Assembly: GCF_022605165.1 (NCBI RefSeq)
Contig: NC_063079.1
Span: forward strand, 258,001 to 322,000
DNA length: 64,000 nucleotides
Direction of reading: 5' to 3'
From: Purpureocillium takamizusanense
Taxonomy: Eukaryota; Ascomycota; Sordariomycetes; Hypocreales; Ophiocordycipitaceae
Position numbers and translations under genes: made by a program. Of the stretch, positions 41,424-52,970 are shown one piece after another. Positions within the stretch are counted from its first letter, which is position 1. The number at the start of each line of letters is the position of its first letter. The notes beneath the pieces are model-generated. The model did not search any database and was not told the DNA's origin. It was given only the letters and a program-made list of their open reading frames with translations.

Positions 41424-43324
41424 TGTGGAAGAGAATGCGAGCCTCCGGGCTATTTGATATTGCAACGAGCACCACTCAAAAGATAACCGGGGAAGAAAGA
41501 ATGCGCAAAGTATGCCAGACACCTCCGATCCATCCTCAACTTTCCATATCAACCGTAAAGGCGTTCACATCAAAGAGCTGCGACGACAGCATCTTGTGTA
41601 GCCGGAGCTAAATCGACCTTTCGACCTTCATCCTTGCAGCCGGCTCTTAGACTCAGCCGCATGCTCTCGTAACGGGTGGCCGCCTGCGGCGTTTTAAATG
41701 TCGCTTCCGGCGGCCTGTGTTGAGCAGCCCAATGGTGAACCGACACGAACCTACCGTACAGCCCCATGGGGTAAGTCCGAAGGTAGCATATGCCCAGGTT
41801 GTCATCACTCGCAGACGGCGACCGCTCAGCTCGACCTACGAACCCCATGAGCCTGTCTCGGCGGCAACATGAGGAGGTCAACTAATAACAGTGGAAGGCC
41901 AAGTCCAACATCAACCAACACCCTTGACATCCGGCTACTGCAACTTCCGGCTCGGCTTTCGTAGTATTGTGTGGCTGCCTTGCCGCACGTACGTACATAA
42001 TGTCTGGGCCAAGAGCACCACACAACCATCCAGCCCAATTGTACACGGACACGACCGCGCAGAAACCAGGTATGAGCGAGGGCCATCAGAGCATTGTTTC
42101 CGGTTGCCTTTTCATGCAAATATGACCAATCTTACGTCGTTGGTCAGCAGTGTCTGCACGGTGATTTCGAGCAGGTATGCGACTACAGTATACCAAGTCA
42201 CTACTTGTGCTGCAAGCCTGCTGCTTGGTCAAATCAAATTCACTGTGCTACTTGGCGCCTCGTCACCTTGCGCGTCAAACGACAGTCTACTACCAAAGGT
42301 CGTTTATTAAAGTTGCAGTAGAATGCACAGCACCTCGGGGGCATGGAAAGTGCGAACGACAGGGGAATAAAACGTTGCAGGGCACATATGAGAAGTTTCA
42401 GTGGGCGCAACCCAAGGAGCCGAAGCCTTGCATGCCTTACCTTGTTAGTACTAGGTAGGTAGTTAGATAGTACTAGGTACCTAGATACCCGGTACCAGAT
42501 GGTTCCGCGTTGTGTGCCAGTCCCCGGCGTGGTAGAAGGACGAGCACTGTCCCACCTTGTTCGACACCGAAGATCAACTATCGCAGCGTGGTTCCAGTTG
42601 TGCTGCAGGTAACTTTCGGCCCCCCGCAGCCGTTGTTCATCAAGAGTTCCAGGCCTCTTTCCACTGGAGTGCATAGAGCGACGTGCGCCTCACTTCATGG
42701 GCGGGCACACAGCCTCTAACCTTCCGTGGCAGAGGTGCCCGGGGCTGGCCTCGCGCTGCTGGCGTCCACTACAGCCGACAGCTGCAAGTAAGCCCCGGGC
42801 CCGCATCTGCTACCGGGCTGGCAGTAGATAACTGAATGGAAGGCGCTACAGGAAGCTGCAGCAAGTACCTATGGAGGTCTTAGCCTGTACCACCAAGCGG
42901 CCCCGTGGACTTTCCGGGTGACTGGCCAGGCTGCAGCCCCCGCCCTCCCGTGACGCGCTTCCCGACAAGGAAGGTCCAGGTCCACTGGAGGTTCCAACCT
43001 CAGCGCCGGCGGACGCTCTCCGGGCCCGGTCAACAGGGGAACATGACCGGAGTCACGCTACTCAACACTGACGCAGCACAATGCGTGTGTCACCCGATGA
43101 GATGAGGTGCTTTTGCTGCCGCATCGCGATTCACCTCTTTCTTGTACTACCCACCACCACCTCCTCTTCCCCGCCTCCATCCCTCTACCGTCCGTCCTTC
43201 CTCCTCCTCACTATGCTCCTTCGACTGGTCCGATAATCCTATGCTGCATGTATACACACATTTGTCATCAGCCGCAAACAACGCGCTCTGACCGACCCCG
43301 ACCGCTGCCGCGCGGCGAGTGACG
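41424..43324. other. 1.9 kb without a supported gene
   Basis: A short plus-strand frame near 42094-42321 has a Cys-rich stretch (QQCLHGDFEQVCDY and LCCKP) but no start or signal peptide that I can join to it. Around 42455-42500 there is a run of TAGGTA/CTAGGTACC-type palindromes. The right end is the promoter of the MCH1-like gene and is CT-rich. Confidence 0.4.
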
Positions 43325-45100
43325 ATGCCCGGCGCGCGCGCCGCCGCCGATGATCGGTCCCTCGTCGAGATCCCCCCCACGCCCGAGAATGACAGCGGAA
43401 ACGATGGCTTGGCCAGCGACTATGCGACCGACGACGACGACGAAGATGGCAGCCTAGACAGCGCCGCTCGCCGGCGGCAGGTTCGCGCCAAGCAGGTCGT
43501 GCGGCTCGTCGCCCTCGTCTATGCCACCGTCGCCGCCCTCTGCGCTGGCTCCATCGTCGTCTTCTCTCTCTACGCGCCCAAGTTCCAGTCGCGCCTGCGC
43601 TACACCCAATTCCAGGTCAATGGCGTCGCCATCGCCGGTTCCGTCTCTCTCTACCTGCCCGTGCCCATCATGGGTTACGTCTGCGACCGTGTCGGCGTCG
43701 CGCCTCTCTCGCTCTTGTCGTCCCTTCTCTTCGGCGTCGGCTACAGCCTGGCCGCCTACATCTACCGGAAGCTCGACATCTACTACAACCTTCTCGGCAA
43801 GCCGCATGGGTCCGGCAACGAGTGGTCCTACCCGCTCATGATCTTCGCCTTTTGCTGCATCGGCTCCGGCACCTGCGCCATGTACATTGCCTCCGTCTCC
43901 ACCGGCGCCAAGAACTTCGGCAAGGGCAAATACCGCGGCCTGGCCTTGGCCATGCCCATCACCGGCTTCGGTCTCAGCGGCATGTGGCTGAGCCAGATTG
44001 GCAGTCACTTTCTCTACGAGACCAACCCCGACGGCTCCAGGGGCGACGTGGACGTCTTCCGCTTCTTCGTCTTCTTGGCCATCTTGCTCGTCGTGGTGGG
44101 CATTCTTGGCGTCTTCCTGCTGCGCATTGTCGACGAACAGGATTTGATCGAAGAGGCCATTGAGGAGCTCGAGAACAGCGGCTTCCTGGACGGCAGCTCC
44201 CTCCTCGGCCGGTCCGAGCGAGGCTACGGCACGGCCAGCTCGACAGCGCCGGCTGCCGACCTTGAGAGCGACCCCCTGCTGGACCCGTCCAAGGACGACG
44301 ACGTCAAGTGGAAGAAGAATTGGGTTCTCAACGCTGAGACGCGCCGGTTCCTTGCAGACCACACTATGTATCCCTTTGCCCTCGCCTTCTTCCTCATGAT
44401 CGGTCCGGGCGAGGCCTTTGTCAACAACCTCGGAACCGTGATTGGCACCCTGATGCCTCCCACCGTCGGCGCCGGGGAGCAGACGTCTGCCGCCACGCAC
44501 GTATCCATCTTCGGCATAACCAGCACGATTGCGCGACTGCTCATTGGCAGTTTGACTGATCTCCTTGCGCCTGCGCCCGAAACGCAGCATGTGCAGGTCG
44601 AGCGGCATCGCGGTCACCGGCAATCACGGCTGCAAGGCTTCACCATCTCTCGCGTCGTCTTCATACTCTTCTTTGGCATTCTCATGTCCCTTGGACTAAT
44701 TTTCCTCGCGTCGGGCGCCGCGCAGAACCACGCCGACCGTTTCTGGGTCGTCTCCGGTCTGGTCGGCGCAGGATACGGCGCCATCTTCAGCCTGACGCCG
44801 CTCATTGTCACCATCATCTGGGGCGTTGAGAATTTTGCCACCAATTTCGGCATCATCGCCATGCTGCCGGCCCTGGGATCGACACTTTGGGGCCTCGTAT
44901 ACTCGGGCGTGTACCAGGCTGGCGCCAAGGCGTCCAAGTCGGTGGGCAGCGACGGGGAGGATGACATCTTTTGTTACGGCAAGCAATGCTACTCGGCCAC
45001 GTTTTGGGCCGAGGGCATCTGCGTGTGGGCGGCATGCGGCCTGCTCCTATGGGCCTGGAAAGGCAAGGGCGGGTGGCAACAGCGCGGCATCGTCATCTAG
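43325..45100 (+). CDS. MCH1-like MFS transporter
   Basis: 591 aa, intronless. Matches the fungal MCH1 family of MFS permeases, relatives of monocarboxylate transporters whose yeast member does not appear to carry monocarboxylates. The N-terminus is long and acidic, with a D/E tract (residues about 35-43). TM1-6 follow from residue 58 (VVRLVALVYATVAALCAGSI), with the signature QVNGVAIAGSVSLYLPVPIM and GYVCDRVG. A large cytosolic loop (about 240-315) is acidic. The second half starts at YPFALAFFLMIGPGEAFVNN and includes STIARLLIGSLTDL. The open frame begins at a GTG two codons earlier; the ATG at 43325 is used. It probably acts at the vacuolar or plasma membrane; substrate unknown. Confidence 0.9.
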   Translation: MPGARAAADDRSLVEIPPTPENDSGNDGLASDYATDDDDEDGSLDSAARRRQVRAKQVVRLVALVYATVAALCAGSIVVFSLYAPKFQSRLRYTQFQVNGVAIAGSVSLYLPVPIMGYVCDRVGVAPLSLLSSLLFGVGYSLAAYIYRKLDIYYNLLGKPHGSGNEWSYPLMIFAFCCIGSGTCAMYIASVSTGAKNFGKGKYRGLALAMPITGFGLSGMWLSQIGSHFLYETNPDGSRGDVDVFRFFVFLAILLVVVGILGVFLLRIVDEQDLIEEAIEELENSGFLDGSSLLGRSERGYGTASSTAPAADLESDPLLDPSKDDDVKWKKNWVLNAETRRFLADHTMYPFALAFFLMIGPGEAFVNNLGTVIGTLMPPTVGAGEQTSAATHVSIFGITSTIARLLIGSLTDLLAPAPETQHVQVERHRGHRQSRLQGFTISRVVFILFFGILMSLGLIFLASGAAQNHADRFWVVSGLVGAGYGAIFSLTPLIVTIIWGVENFATNFGIIAMLPALGSTLWGLVYSGVYQAGAKASKSVGSDGEDDIFCYGKQCYSATFWAEGICVWAACGLLLWAWKGKGGWQQRGIVI

Positions 45101-45606
45101 AGTACACGCTGTTTGGTGGATTTTCTTAGACTTCGAAACATGGACATACGCAATGGCATCGGGGCGGCGCAAGCATTGGGTTTCATTCTTGGCTACATCA
45201 TCGTTTGGCGGTTCATTTGGGCGTTGTCAGGCCCTTTCCCCTCGGTGGCAGACACTTATCGGGGTGATAACAGTTGCTTGTATTCTTTTAGGTGGTTCTT
45301 TATTCCTTTTGGTGGAACATAAATCAGGCCAATCTGAGCCACAGAGAGCATCCCAGGGGCTATCTTCCTCGTACAATGCTGGTTGGCGTCGCGCAAGAAT
45401 CGTGGGCTCAAGGCAATTAAGCTGGCACGTGATCTCGCGTTGGGAGCCCGAAGTTGGATGCGCGTCCCGCCGCGATTCGGCCCAGTCACGCCACGACTCC
45501 CCCACTTTCTCACACGGCGGCCTTGATACGACCGCCTCGAGGCACACCCGCCACCCGTCTTGCACGCAGCTGGTCCATCGACGTGCGGCGTACATGATCT
45601 GCAGCC
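45101..45606. other. intergenic, MCH1-like gene to MRE11
   Basis: 506 bp. It holds the 3' region of the transporter and the promoter of MRE11. Opposite-strand frames here show no motifs. Confidence 0.45.
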
Positions 45607-47975
45607 ATGACTGAGCTCACAGGTAATTATCTGCGATGAGGCCAAAGAGGCGTGGACTGACGTCCTGCTAGAGGCGGACACGATCCGCATCCTCGTAGCC
45701 ACTGACAACCACGTTGGATACGAGGAGCGCGATGCCATTCGCAAAGACGACAGCTGGCGCACCTTTGACGAGGTCTTGAATGTCGCCCGGAAGGAAGACG
45801 TACACCCTGCCCTCACTCAACCGCTGTGTGGCCTTCCATCATTTCGCTAATATGTATCGCTATCGCAGGTCGACATGGTGCTCCTCGCGGGCGACCTCTT
45901 CCACGACAACAAGCCCTCACGCAAGTCGCTGTACCAGGTCATGCGCACGCTGCGCCAAAATTGCCTCGGCATGAAGCCCTGCCCACTCGAGTTCCTATCC
46001 GACGCCGCCGAGGTCTTTGAAGGTGCCTTTACGCACGTCAACTACGAAGACCCAGACATCAACATCTCCATCCCCGTCTTTTCCATCCACGGCAACCACG
46101 ACGACCCCTCAGGCGATGGCAACTTTTGCTCCCTCGACCTGTTGCAGGCGAGTGGCCTGCTTAATTACTTTGGCCGCGTGGCTGAGGCGGACAACATCGA
46201 GGCGAAGCCCATTCTGCTGCAAAAGGGCGAGACGCGGCTTGCGCTCTTTGGTCTGAGCAACGTTCGCGACGAGCGCATGTTCCGCACGTTCAGAGACCAC
46301 AAGGTCAAGTGGTTCCGGCCCAACGTGCAGACGAGCGACTGGTTCAACCTGCTGGCGGTGCATCAGAACCACCACGCCCACACGGCCACGTCGTATCTTC
46401 CAGAGAATGTCCTCCCGGACTGGCTCGACTTGGTCGTATGGGGCCACGAGCATGAATGCCTAATTGACCCAACAAAGAACCCCGAGACGGGCTTCCACGT
46501 CATGCAGCCTGGTTCCTCGGTGGCAACTTCACTGGTCCCTGGCGAGGCCGTGCAGAAGCACGTGGCCATTGTCAGTGTCACGGGAAAGGACTTCAAGGTG
46601 GACAAGATTCCGCTTAAGACGGTGCGACCATTTGTCACGAGAGAGCTCGTCCTTGCTCAAGACAAGCGATTCAAGGGCTTGGACAAGAAGAAGGACAACA
46701 GACAAGAGGTTACGAGACGGCTGATGGAGGTGGTGGATGAGATGATCGAAGAGGCCAATGCGGACTGGGAGGCGATTCAGACGGATGAGGAGGCGCTGGA
46801 GGAGCGTCCCCTTCCTCTAATTCGTCTCAAGGTGGAGTATACGGCGCCCGAGGGCGGGCAATTCGAATGCGAGAATCCGCAGCGCTTCTCTAATCGCTTC
46901 GTCGGTAAGGTGGCCAACACAAACGACGTTGTCTACTTTTACCGCAAGAAGTCGTCGCAGCGTATGTGCCCTGGAGACGCATGGCAGAAGGGCTCTTCAC
47001 TGACATGGCGCAGGCAAGGCAACGGCAGCGACACCGGCGGACGCCCTCGAAGCCATCACTGATGAGGGAGACATGATCAAGGTTGAATCCCTGGTGCAGG
47101 ATTTTCTGTCGGCGCAGTCTCTCAAGGTGCTCCCACAGGGCCCGTTTGGCGACGCCGTCAACCAGTTCGTGTCCAAGGACGACAAGCACGCCATGGAGCT
47201 GTTCGTATCGGAGCACTTGACTGGGCAGGTCAAGCAGCTACTCGGGCTCGAATCGGACGAGGAGGACCTCAACAGCGCCATGGAGATTTACCGGACACGC
47301 ATCGAGCATCAGATGGCGAGCGCTGGAACGAGGCAGTCTCTAGGAGAGAGGAAGCGTGTGCTCCGACCCAAGCCGGACACGTGGGACAGCGACTTTGACG
47401 GCAACTGGGAGGAGGAACCAGACGCGTGGACGTACGAGGGCGTGTCGATGGACATGACCCCGGCCACAACGCAGGGACGGCCAGGGCGGAGGACGCAGCA
47501 GGACGTGGAGATGCTAGATGAGGATGACGACGATGAGCCGCCCGCCAAGACAACAAAACGGACAGCTGGACGGGGAACAAAGGCCACCACAGCCAAGGCG
47601 CCAGCCAAGAAGGCGCCTGCGAAGAAGCCTCCGGCTCGCGGTCGGGGTCGAAAGGCGGTGCAGAGTGACGAGGAACAAGAGGAGGAGGAGGATGTTGTGA
47701 TGGAATCGGAGGAGGAAGAGGCGGCGCCCCCGCCCAAGCCGGCGGCGCGGACGACGAGACGCGGGCAGATGCAAGCACAAGCGGCGACGACGAAAGCGGC
47801 GGCCAAGCGACCGGCGAGGGGCGCGGCGGCTAAGACGAAGCAGACGAGGCTCGACTTTGGGTCGCAGCGGGGCGCGACGCAGGACAGGGCGCTAGAGATT
47901 AGCGACGACGAGGTCTCGGACGGCGAAGACGCGTTTGAGGCGGCGCCGATTGCGACGAGGACGCGGCGCCGATAG
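45607..47975 (+). CDS. MRE11: MRE11 double-strand break repair nuclease, four exons
   Basis: 732 aa from exons 45607-45622, 45672-45799, 45869-46961 and 47014-47975. Introns are 49, 69 and 52 bp with consensus sites. MRE11 is the Mn2+-dependent nuclease of the MRE11-RAD50-NBS1/XRS2 complex that resects DNA ends and supports telomere maintenance and checkpoint signalling. The small first exon gives MTELT. Phosphodiesterase motifs are complete: ILVATDNHVGYEERD, LLAGDLFHDNKPS, SIHGNHDDPSG and VVWGHEHEC. The capping domain follows (NPQRFSNRFVGKVAN). The C-terminal tail has AKAPAKKAPAKK and RGRGRK basic stretches and acidic patches, fitting DNA binding. The third intron (46962-47013) joins KKSSQR to KATAATPADALEAI. 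Size is normal for fungi. Confidence 0.95.
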
Positions 47976-48245
47976 GCGTGGAGGTTCTCCGTATTTAGTA
48001 GGGAGACGATATACCCGGAGCTTTACTGAGCAGTCGTCGCATGCATGCCATTGACATCGTGACATGATGTTGGCGGTGGTGGTACTGACGAGATACAGTC
48101 TCGAATCCTAGAAGCCTTGTAACAGACCCTCAACAATGGAAGGAGGAAACGAGGACGACTATCCTTACTTACTTACCTACTTGTATTAACCAAAAAGACA
48201 ATGTGTCAGTCAATCTATCCCTTGGCACCGCCAGAAAAGATATCA

Positions 48246-48254
48246 AAAAAAAAA
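48246..48254 (-). terminator. pol III poly-T terminator of tRNA-Asp
   Basis: An uninterrupted run of T on the minus strand begins about 10 nt after the tRNA 3' end, the standard RNA polymerase III stop signal. Confidence 0.85.
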
Positions 48255-48264
48255 TGAAGACGAG

Positions 48265-48336
48265 CTCTCCCGCCGGGAATTGAACCCGGGTCTCAAGCGT
48301 GACAAGCTTGCATACTGACCACTATACTACGGAAGA
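48265..48336 (-). tRNA. tRNA-Asp (anticodon GTC)
   Basis: A 72-nt cloverleaf on the minus strand, no intron. The acceptor arm pairs TCTTCCG with CGGGAGA. The D-arm has TAGTGGTCAGTA, and the anticodon stem CAAGC/GCTTG carries loop TTGTCAC (GTC). The T-arm is CCGGG-TTCAATT-CCCGG. A long T run just past the 3' end (plus-strand A run at about 48246-48254) is a pol III terminator. Confidence 0.96.
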
Positions 48337-49066
48337 AGTAAGAACTGGAGCAGGCGTGTGGCGCCTGTCGTAGGTGGATCAGCTCGTTGAAAACGGCTGG
48401 CGTTATTTTTCTTTATCAGGGTCTTCCTCTCAAAGCCCCAGGGCAGAGGCTAGTTAGCGAGCGCCCTTGCTATGCTTATAGAGGCTGTACCATCAGATGA
48501 TGCGAATTGGGCGCGGCACATGGAGGGCAGTTCGTGCTACCATACGATATGCCATCCCAGCAGGACGACTTGAAGAATACAGGATACTAACCGGCCGTTC
48601 GCCGGGTATTCCTTCTTTCCTTAACCCAGACGCACGTAGCGGTGATGCCTAAACGAGAGGGACGGACCAAGCATACCATCACCGTGGCGAGCGCCGACAC
48701 GCTTTTGCTTTCTAGTCACATGTCCAGCTCTGAGACCCGTCGTCCCAAGCAAGTAGTATTTATCATCTTAGATATGCTTTTTTTTTTCTCCTCGGAAGGG
48801 CACCAACAGCGCGACAGCCCGTTGTCTGCCAGAAGAAGACGTGCCGTTTGCCCATAACCCTAATCTTACATCTGGGCAAAGAGCATCTATCTCCCAACAA
48901 CATTCATTGCGAAGTAGTAACAGGAATAAAGAGCCAACCAGGTTAATGATGATGTTGTTGTTGTTCAAGAGTCGTCCGAAGGGATACCCCTAGTAAGTTG
49001 GCGAGCCCCCTGTCCCCTCCCCCCGTTCCTTCGAACGTTTAAACGACTACCCCGAGAGAGAATGGC

Positions 49067-49070
49067 TATA

Positions 49071-49104
<34 letters not shown>
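49067..49104. repeat. (TA)n microsatellite
   Basis: Nearly pure TA dinucleotide tract of about 38 bp with one TT interruption. Confidence 0.9.
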
Positions 49105-49105
<1 letters not shown>

Positions 49106-50349
49106 CGGGCCAACATGTGTCGACAAGCATCTCCCGTGGGCGACCACCTTTCCACGCGTCATCGAGGGGCAAGCAAAACCCAGAAATTCGAGAAGAGTGA
49201 GCTTAGGCGGCGTCGCAGCATCATCGGCCGGCATCAGGGGCGATCCATCGCACCGCAGCGCATGCATGCTCACGTATCAGAGCGACGACGAAGTAAGTGT
49301 ATTGCACGCGGCAGCGTCTATCTAGCAGTATCTGATGTCCCGACTCTCGAAGCAAACTTACCTCTGAGAGCCATGGGGGGGCGCCAAAAGGGGGGCCGGG
49401 GTTAGAGTTAGTGCTACCTACCTACATGCGACCGAAACATGACTGTAGTATATCATATGCCAGTTTGATACTGAGGTACTCCAAGCTATCTGCCGCCTCG
49501 AGCTGTTGTGGCCCATCGCCGCAAGTGAGGCGAAGCGTGTTTGACAAACATCACACAGCTTAAGCTCGAGGGCTCTCAGATGGGTAACGCTCACAACGTG
49601 ATCTCGAGGATAGAGAAAAATAGATGCCGTCGCGGGGGGCGCCACGAGTTGGCGCTGCCATGTGCCTACAAGTCCCATGCACAAATGCAATCCCCTGGCT
49701 TGCTTGTGCACATGAATGACTTACACGGCCACGTCGCCGACCCAAAGCCTGTGCTCGTGTCGGCAGCGCCTCGTGGTGAGGATCTCATCCGAGCGCTGTT
49801 GGGCAGCAACCGCCCCTGTCCTGCTCGCCTCCAGCATCATCTCGAGTCGGCGCCAACCGTTGTTTCGACTCATCATGTAGAGGGCGTCTCCCTGCCGCAC
49901 AGTCGATAGTATCGCCGAGCCTCACTCAGTTTTTCACTCCCGCCATCAGAAATGACGCCTCCAAGACAACGCCAACGGACAGAGCGTCATGCAAGCACTC
50001 ACTCTCATCTCCAACCTTCCCCACCGTTCAGATCGGCTCACCTGCTCTTCACCAAGACATCTCACCTCCCCACACAAGCCCTGCCATCGGCCTCCAGACA
50101 GCCGCCGTCGTGTCTCACCCTGCCGCGAGTCCCGCATTGCAGCCCGCATGCTCGTCTGTGTCGCCAATCCGATCAGCCGTCCATTCGACCAGTCACAGCT
50201 TCCTCGCTTGTCTGAGAGAACGCCGCGGCAGGGGCGATGGCATCCGTAGTTCTGCAGCTCTGCACTACGACCCACAGGGGAGCTCGATCTGCGAACGCCG
50301 TCTGCCGCGGTGGGATTTGACTTGGAGTGAACTGAGCACTAGGGAACAC

Positions 50350-50487
50350 ATTGACCGGTTTGAGGCGGAATGGAGAGGTACGTAGGTCGTATTGTGTCAC
50401 TGAACACCTGCAGCGGGACAGATTGACAGGTTTGAGGCGGAATTGATGGAGTAGAGGTAGTATTGTGTCGCCAAACACCTGCAGCGC
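50350..50487. repeat. 72-bp tandem duplication
   Basis: Copy 1 starts at 50350 (ATTGACCGGTTTGAGGCGG) and copy 2 at 50422 (ATTGACAGGTTTGAGGCGG). Both end in AACACCTGCAGCG and share GTATTGTGTC(A/G)C. The copies differ by several substitutions and small indels. Confidence 0.85.
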
Positions 50488-50618
50488 TCGTCATTTTCCT
50501 GTGCCCAAGGCCAGGCAAGAAGAGAAATCCGCGGAGGCACCCTGACGGGGGAGTCAGCCCCAAGACTTTGCCGCTCAGTAATGCTCCAAGGCTGCGGCCC
50601 GGCCTCAAGTACGTACAG

Positions 50619-52970
50619 TCATTGCCGCTGCGGTATAGATGTCGATACCTTCAGCGTACCTGTCCAGAACAAGTGAGGATCGCCTGGAAGAATCGATGAC
50701 CCGGCTTCGACGCTCTGCTGTAGTTTTATGTAATTGGCTCGCCCGGCCAGGCGGTACGCCCTTAGTTCTGCCAGCACATCCTTCATTCCAGTCAAGGCGT
50801 CCCGCGCCGGGGGTCGCAGCTGTCGCGGCATCACCGCGGCGCACCAAGCTACATGAAAGACAAAAGAGCCTTTTGGTGCGCCGGCGAGAATCTGTCCTGG
50901 GGTGGCCGGCCCGACCCCGTCGCGAAGGCCAACGCTCATGACGAGGTGCCGATACTCGTCGAGAACCTTGCTGGCGCCTGGGGCCGGACCAACCCAGACT
51001 TCCAGAGAAAAACCTTCTCCATTCCACTTCCCGTCATATTTTATAAAATTTTGCGTGTCCGGTTCGGCCCCAGAGGGGTGGCTTTCTGCAGACACGGCTT
51101 CGGAATGTGAGCCATCGGCGGTTGGGGACACGGCGGCCGTCCTGCAGCGACGTCCTTCTCCCACTGGTGTGTCATTGAAGAAGCTGAAACCTGTGTCGCC
51201 CACATCCATCAATTCCTCAGCGTCCAGGTCGTCCATTGCTGCGAGCCCGTCATCCATCGTATCTGGTTCAAACTCCAGAGCAAGGTGTCTCAGACCCTGC
51301 AAAAGGCCAGGCGCGCGCCACGATGACGCGATGCGAGCAGACGCGTCTTGGATCGCGCGTTCCTGTCTGGATAGCAGTTCCAGAAAGCGTATTAGTCTTT
51401 CGACAAGAGGGCCCGATGAACGACGAGGGATGCCGGTCAAGGTCAAGGACGTCAGTCTGGGGTTCATGTCCGGCACAAAGACCTCGGGATACACCTGATC
51501 CACTCGCTCAAGAATGGCTGTTTCGGCCAGGTAGTCGCGTGCGATGGCTGAAAGGCCGTCCATCTCTAGTTTGGGCACGTGCGTGACCAGAGAGTGGTGC
51601 ATCGTTACCCTTCGAAGGCCGGACGAGTAGGCAGGTCGGAACAAATGCGCCGCGCCCAGTACTCCATATAACCTCGCCGACCTGGGCCAGAATTTGGAGA
51701 TAGGCGCAGTGACTGGCAACAGCGGCATGAGCGAGCAAGTCAACTCCTCTATATGCCCTGACGAATTGCGCAGGAGCTTTTGGAGGCCAAATGAGGATAC
51801 TCTTGTCCTAGACAAGGATAAGTGAGTGAGGCCACGACTCTGGCAATACTCGTCCACGTCCCAGTCAGTCTCCTCTTTGGACAATATCCACACAGAAGCT
51901 TCAGCCGAGTCGCTGCGTACGCGAACGGCCCCGTCAGACCTTGTTTGTCTGATATTTGGCTGTGCGACGTCCGCAACGTACGCGGGAGCATCGACAAAGT
52001 ACCTTTCTGGGTGGCAGAACGAGGCACTCCATCTGGACTCTTCAATGATGAGGAAGGGACCGTAGTCAGGGGTGCCATGTGCAAATGCACGCACGCTGCC
52101 TTCGACCCTGGATGGGCCCTTGGAATGAAACGGCTCGCGTGAGATAGATAGAGACGCCAGCATCTGGATAGCCGCGTCCGTGACTTTGTTCCCGGCCAAG
52201 TCAAGACTCCAGAGCCTGAGCTGGAACTTGCCAAGGAGAGCCTCGAGTGTGGCATCATCAATCTCGCGACATCGAAGCTTTAAGACTCGCAGGCTCCATA
52301 ACACCTCAGGTTGCAGAAGCGGCTGAATTGAGCCTGAAACATCAGAAACGTCGAGGTAGACCAGCTTCTGGAAACACGGTGAGGCAAAGAAAGATGTTGG
52401 CAAGTGTTGAGGACAACCGGCGACGCTGAGCAAACGAGGACGATGCTGTGGCGATGCGAGCAGAGAGTGCACGAGAAAGTCAGAGTCCAGATCCACTTGG
52501 CCGTCCAGCAGTATGGAGTTGGCGTTGGGCAGCAGCTCCAAGGCGCGGCTGAAGCTATCATCCAGCGAACCAGTGCCACTATCTGATGCAAAATGATAGG
52601 CATCTTTGGCAAAGTCCCTCGCATCAAGAACCCGCACGAGCGCGCGTGTAGCGGGGGAGACGCGGTCGAGCTTGTTCAAGACAAAGTCGAACCACCAAGC
52701 CAAGTCTACGCAGGCAGGCAGGCAGGCAGCAGCGTCAGCGGTGGCAAGTCCACAAGCTGGAGATGCGCTCAACTCACCATCACCGGGATCCAAGCCGGCG
52801 CGGCGGACTGCTCTAAGGAGGTCCGCCCACAGACAAGGGGCAAATATGCGCCAGGAGCGGCGGCTCACTAGGCAGAGCGAGTGATAATCGTCGAACTGGA
52901 CATACGGGGCCACCAGGAGGAGCCAGTCCGGCTTGGCCATGGCCTCCTGGTAGGATGGTAGAGAGGCCAT
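50619..52970 (-). CDS. F-box/leucine-rich-repeat-like protein, two exons
   Basis: About 759 aa. Exons are 52778-52970 and 50619-52705. The 72 bp intron (52706-52777) starts GTGAGT, ends CGTAG, contains CCTGCCTG repeats and is in phase without a stop, so reading through it would add 24 residues. The N-terminal segment WLLLVAPYVQFDDYHSLCLV, followed by SRRSWRIFAPCLWADLL, resembles an F-box. Ribonuclease-inhibitor-like leucine-rich units follow (LVYLDVSD, LRVLKLRCREIDDATLEALL, LWSLDLAGNKVTDAAIQML, LTHLSLSRTRVSSFGLQKLL). The middle has an acidic segment (about 560-600), and the C-terminus is a compact domain ending in FWTGTLKVS. A substrate-receptor role in SCF ubiquitin ligation is inferred. No specific orthologue is recognised. 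Confidence 0.75.
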   Translation of the reverse strand: MASLPSYQEAMAKPDWLLLVAPYVQFDDYHSLCLVSRRSWRIFAPCLWADLLRAVRRAGLDPGDGELSASPACGLATADAAACLPACVDLAWWFDFVLNKLDRVSPATRALVRVLDARDFAKDAYHFASDSGTGSLDDSFSRALELLPNANSILLDGQVDLDSDFLVHSLLASPQHRPRLLSVAGCPQHLPTSFFASPCFQKLVYLDVSDVSGSIQPLLQPEVLWSLRVLKLRCREIDDATLEALLGKFQLRLWSLDLAGNKVTDAAIQMLASLSISREPFHSKGPSRVEGSVRAFAHGTPDYGPFLIIEESRWSASFCHPERYFVDAPAYVADVAQPNIRQTRSDGAVRVRSDSAEASVWILSKEETDWDVDEYCQSRGLTHLSLSRTRVSSFGLQKLLRNSSGHIEELTCSLMPLLPVTAPISKFWPRSARLYGVLGAAHLFRPAYSSGLRRVTMHHSLVTHVPKLEMDGLSAIARDYLAETAILERVDQVYPEVFVPDMNPRLTSLTLTGIPRRSSGPLVERLIRFLELLSRQERAIQDASARIASSWRAPGLLQGLRHLALEFEPDTMDDGLAAMDDLDAEELMDVGDTGFSFFNDTPVGEGRRCRTAAVSPTADGSHSEAVSAESHPSGAEPDTQNFIKYDGKWNGEGFSLEVWVGPAPGASKVLDEYRHLVMSVGLRDGVGPATPGQILAGAPKGSFVFHVAWCAAVMPRQLRPPARDALTGMKDVLAELRAYRLAGRANYIKLQQSVEAGSSILPGDPHLFWTGTLKVSTSIPQRQ

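Larger units (their letters stand above)
48337..50618. other. 2.3 kb without a supported gene
   Basis: No frame with a motif or good coding character. It contains a TA microsatellite and a 72-bp tandem duplication (both listed). The F-box/LRR-like gene ends at 50619 on the minus strand. Confidence 0.45.

Noticed and set aside
43454..44623. 389-codon minus-strand frame opposite the MCH1-like gene
   Set aside because: Gly/Glu/Asp/Val-rich shadow of a GC-biased transporter gene; no domain.
50350..50487. CRISPR-like array
   Set aside because: Only two diverged copies and a eukaryotic context; it is a simple tandem duplication.
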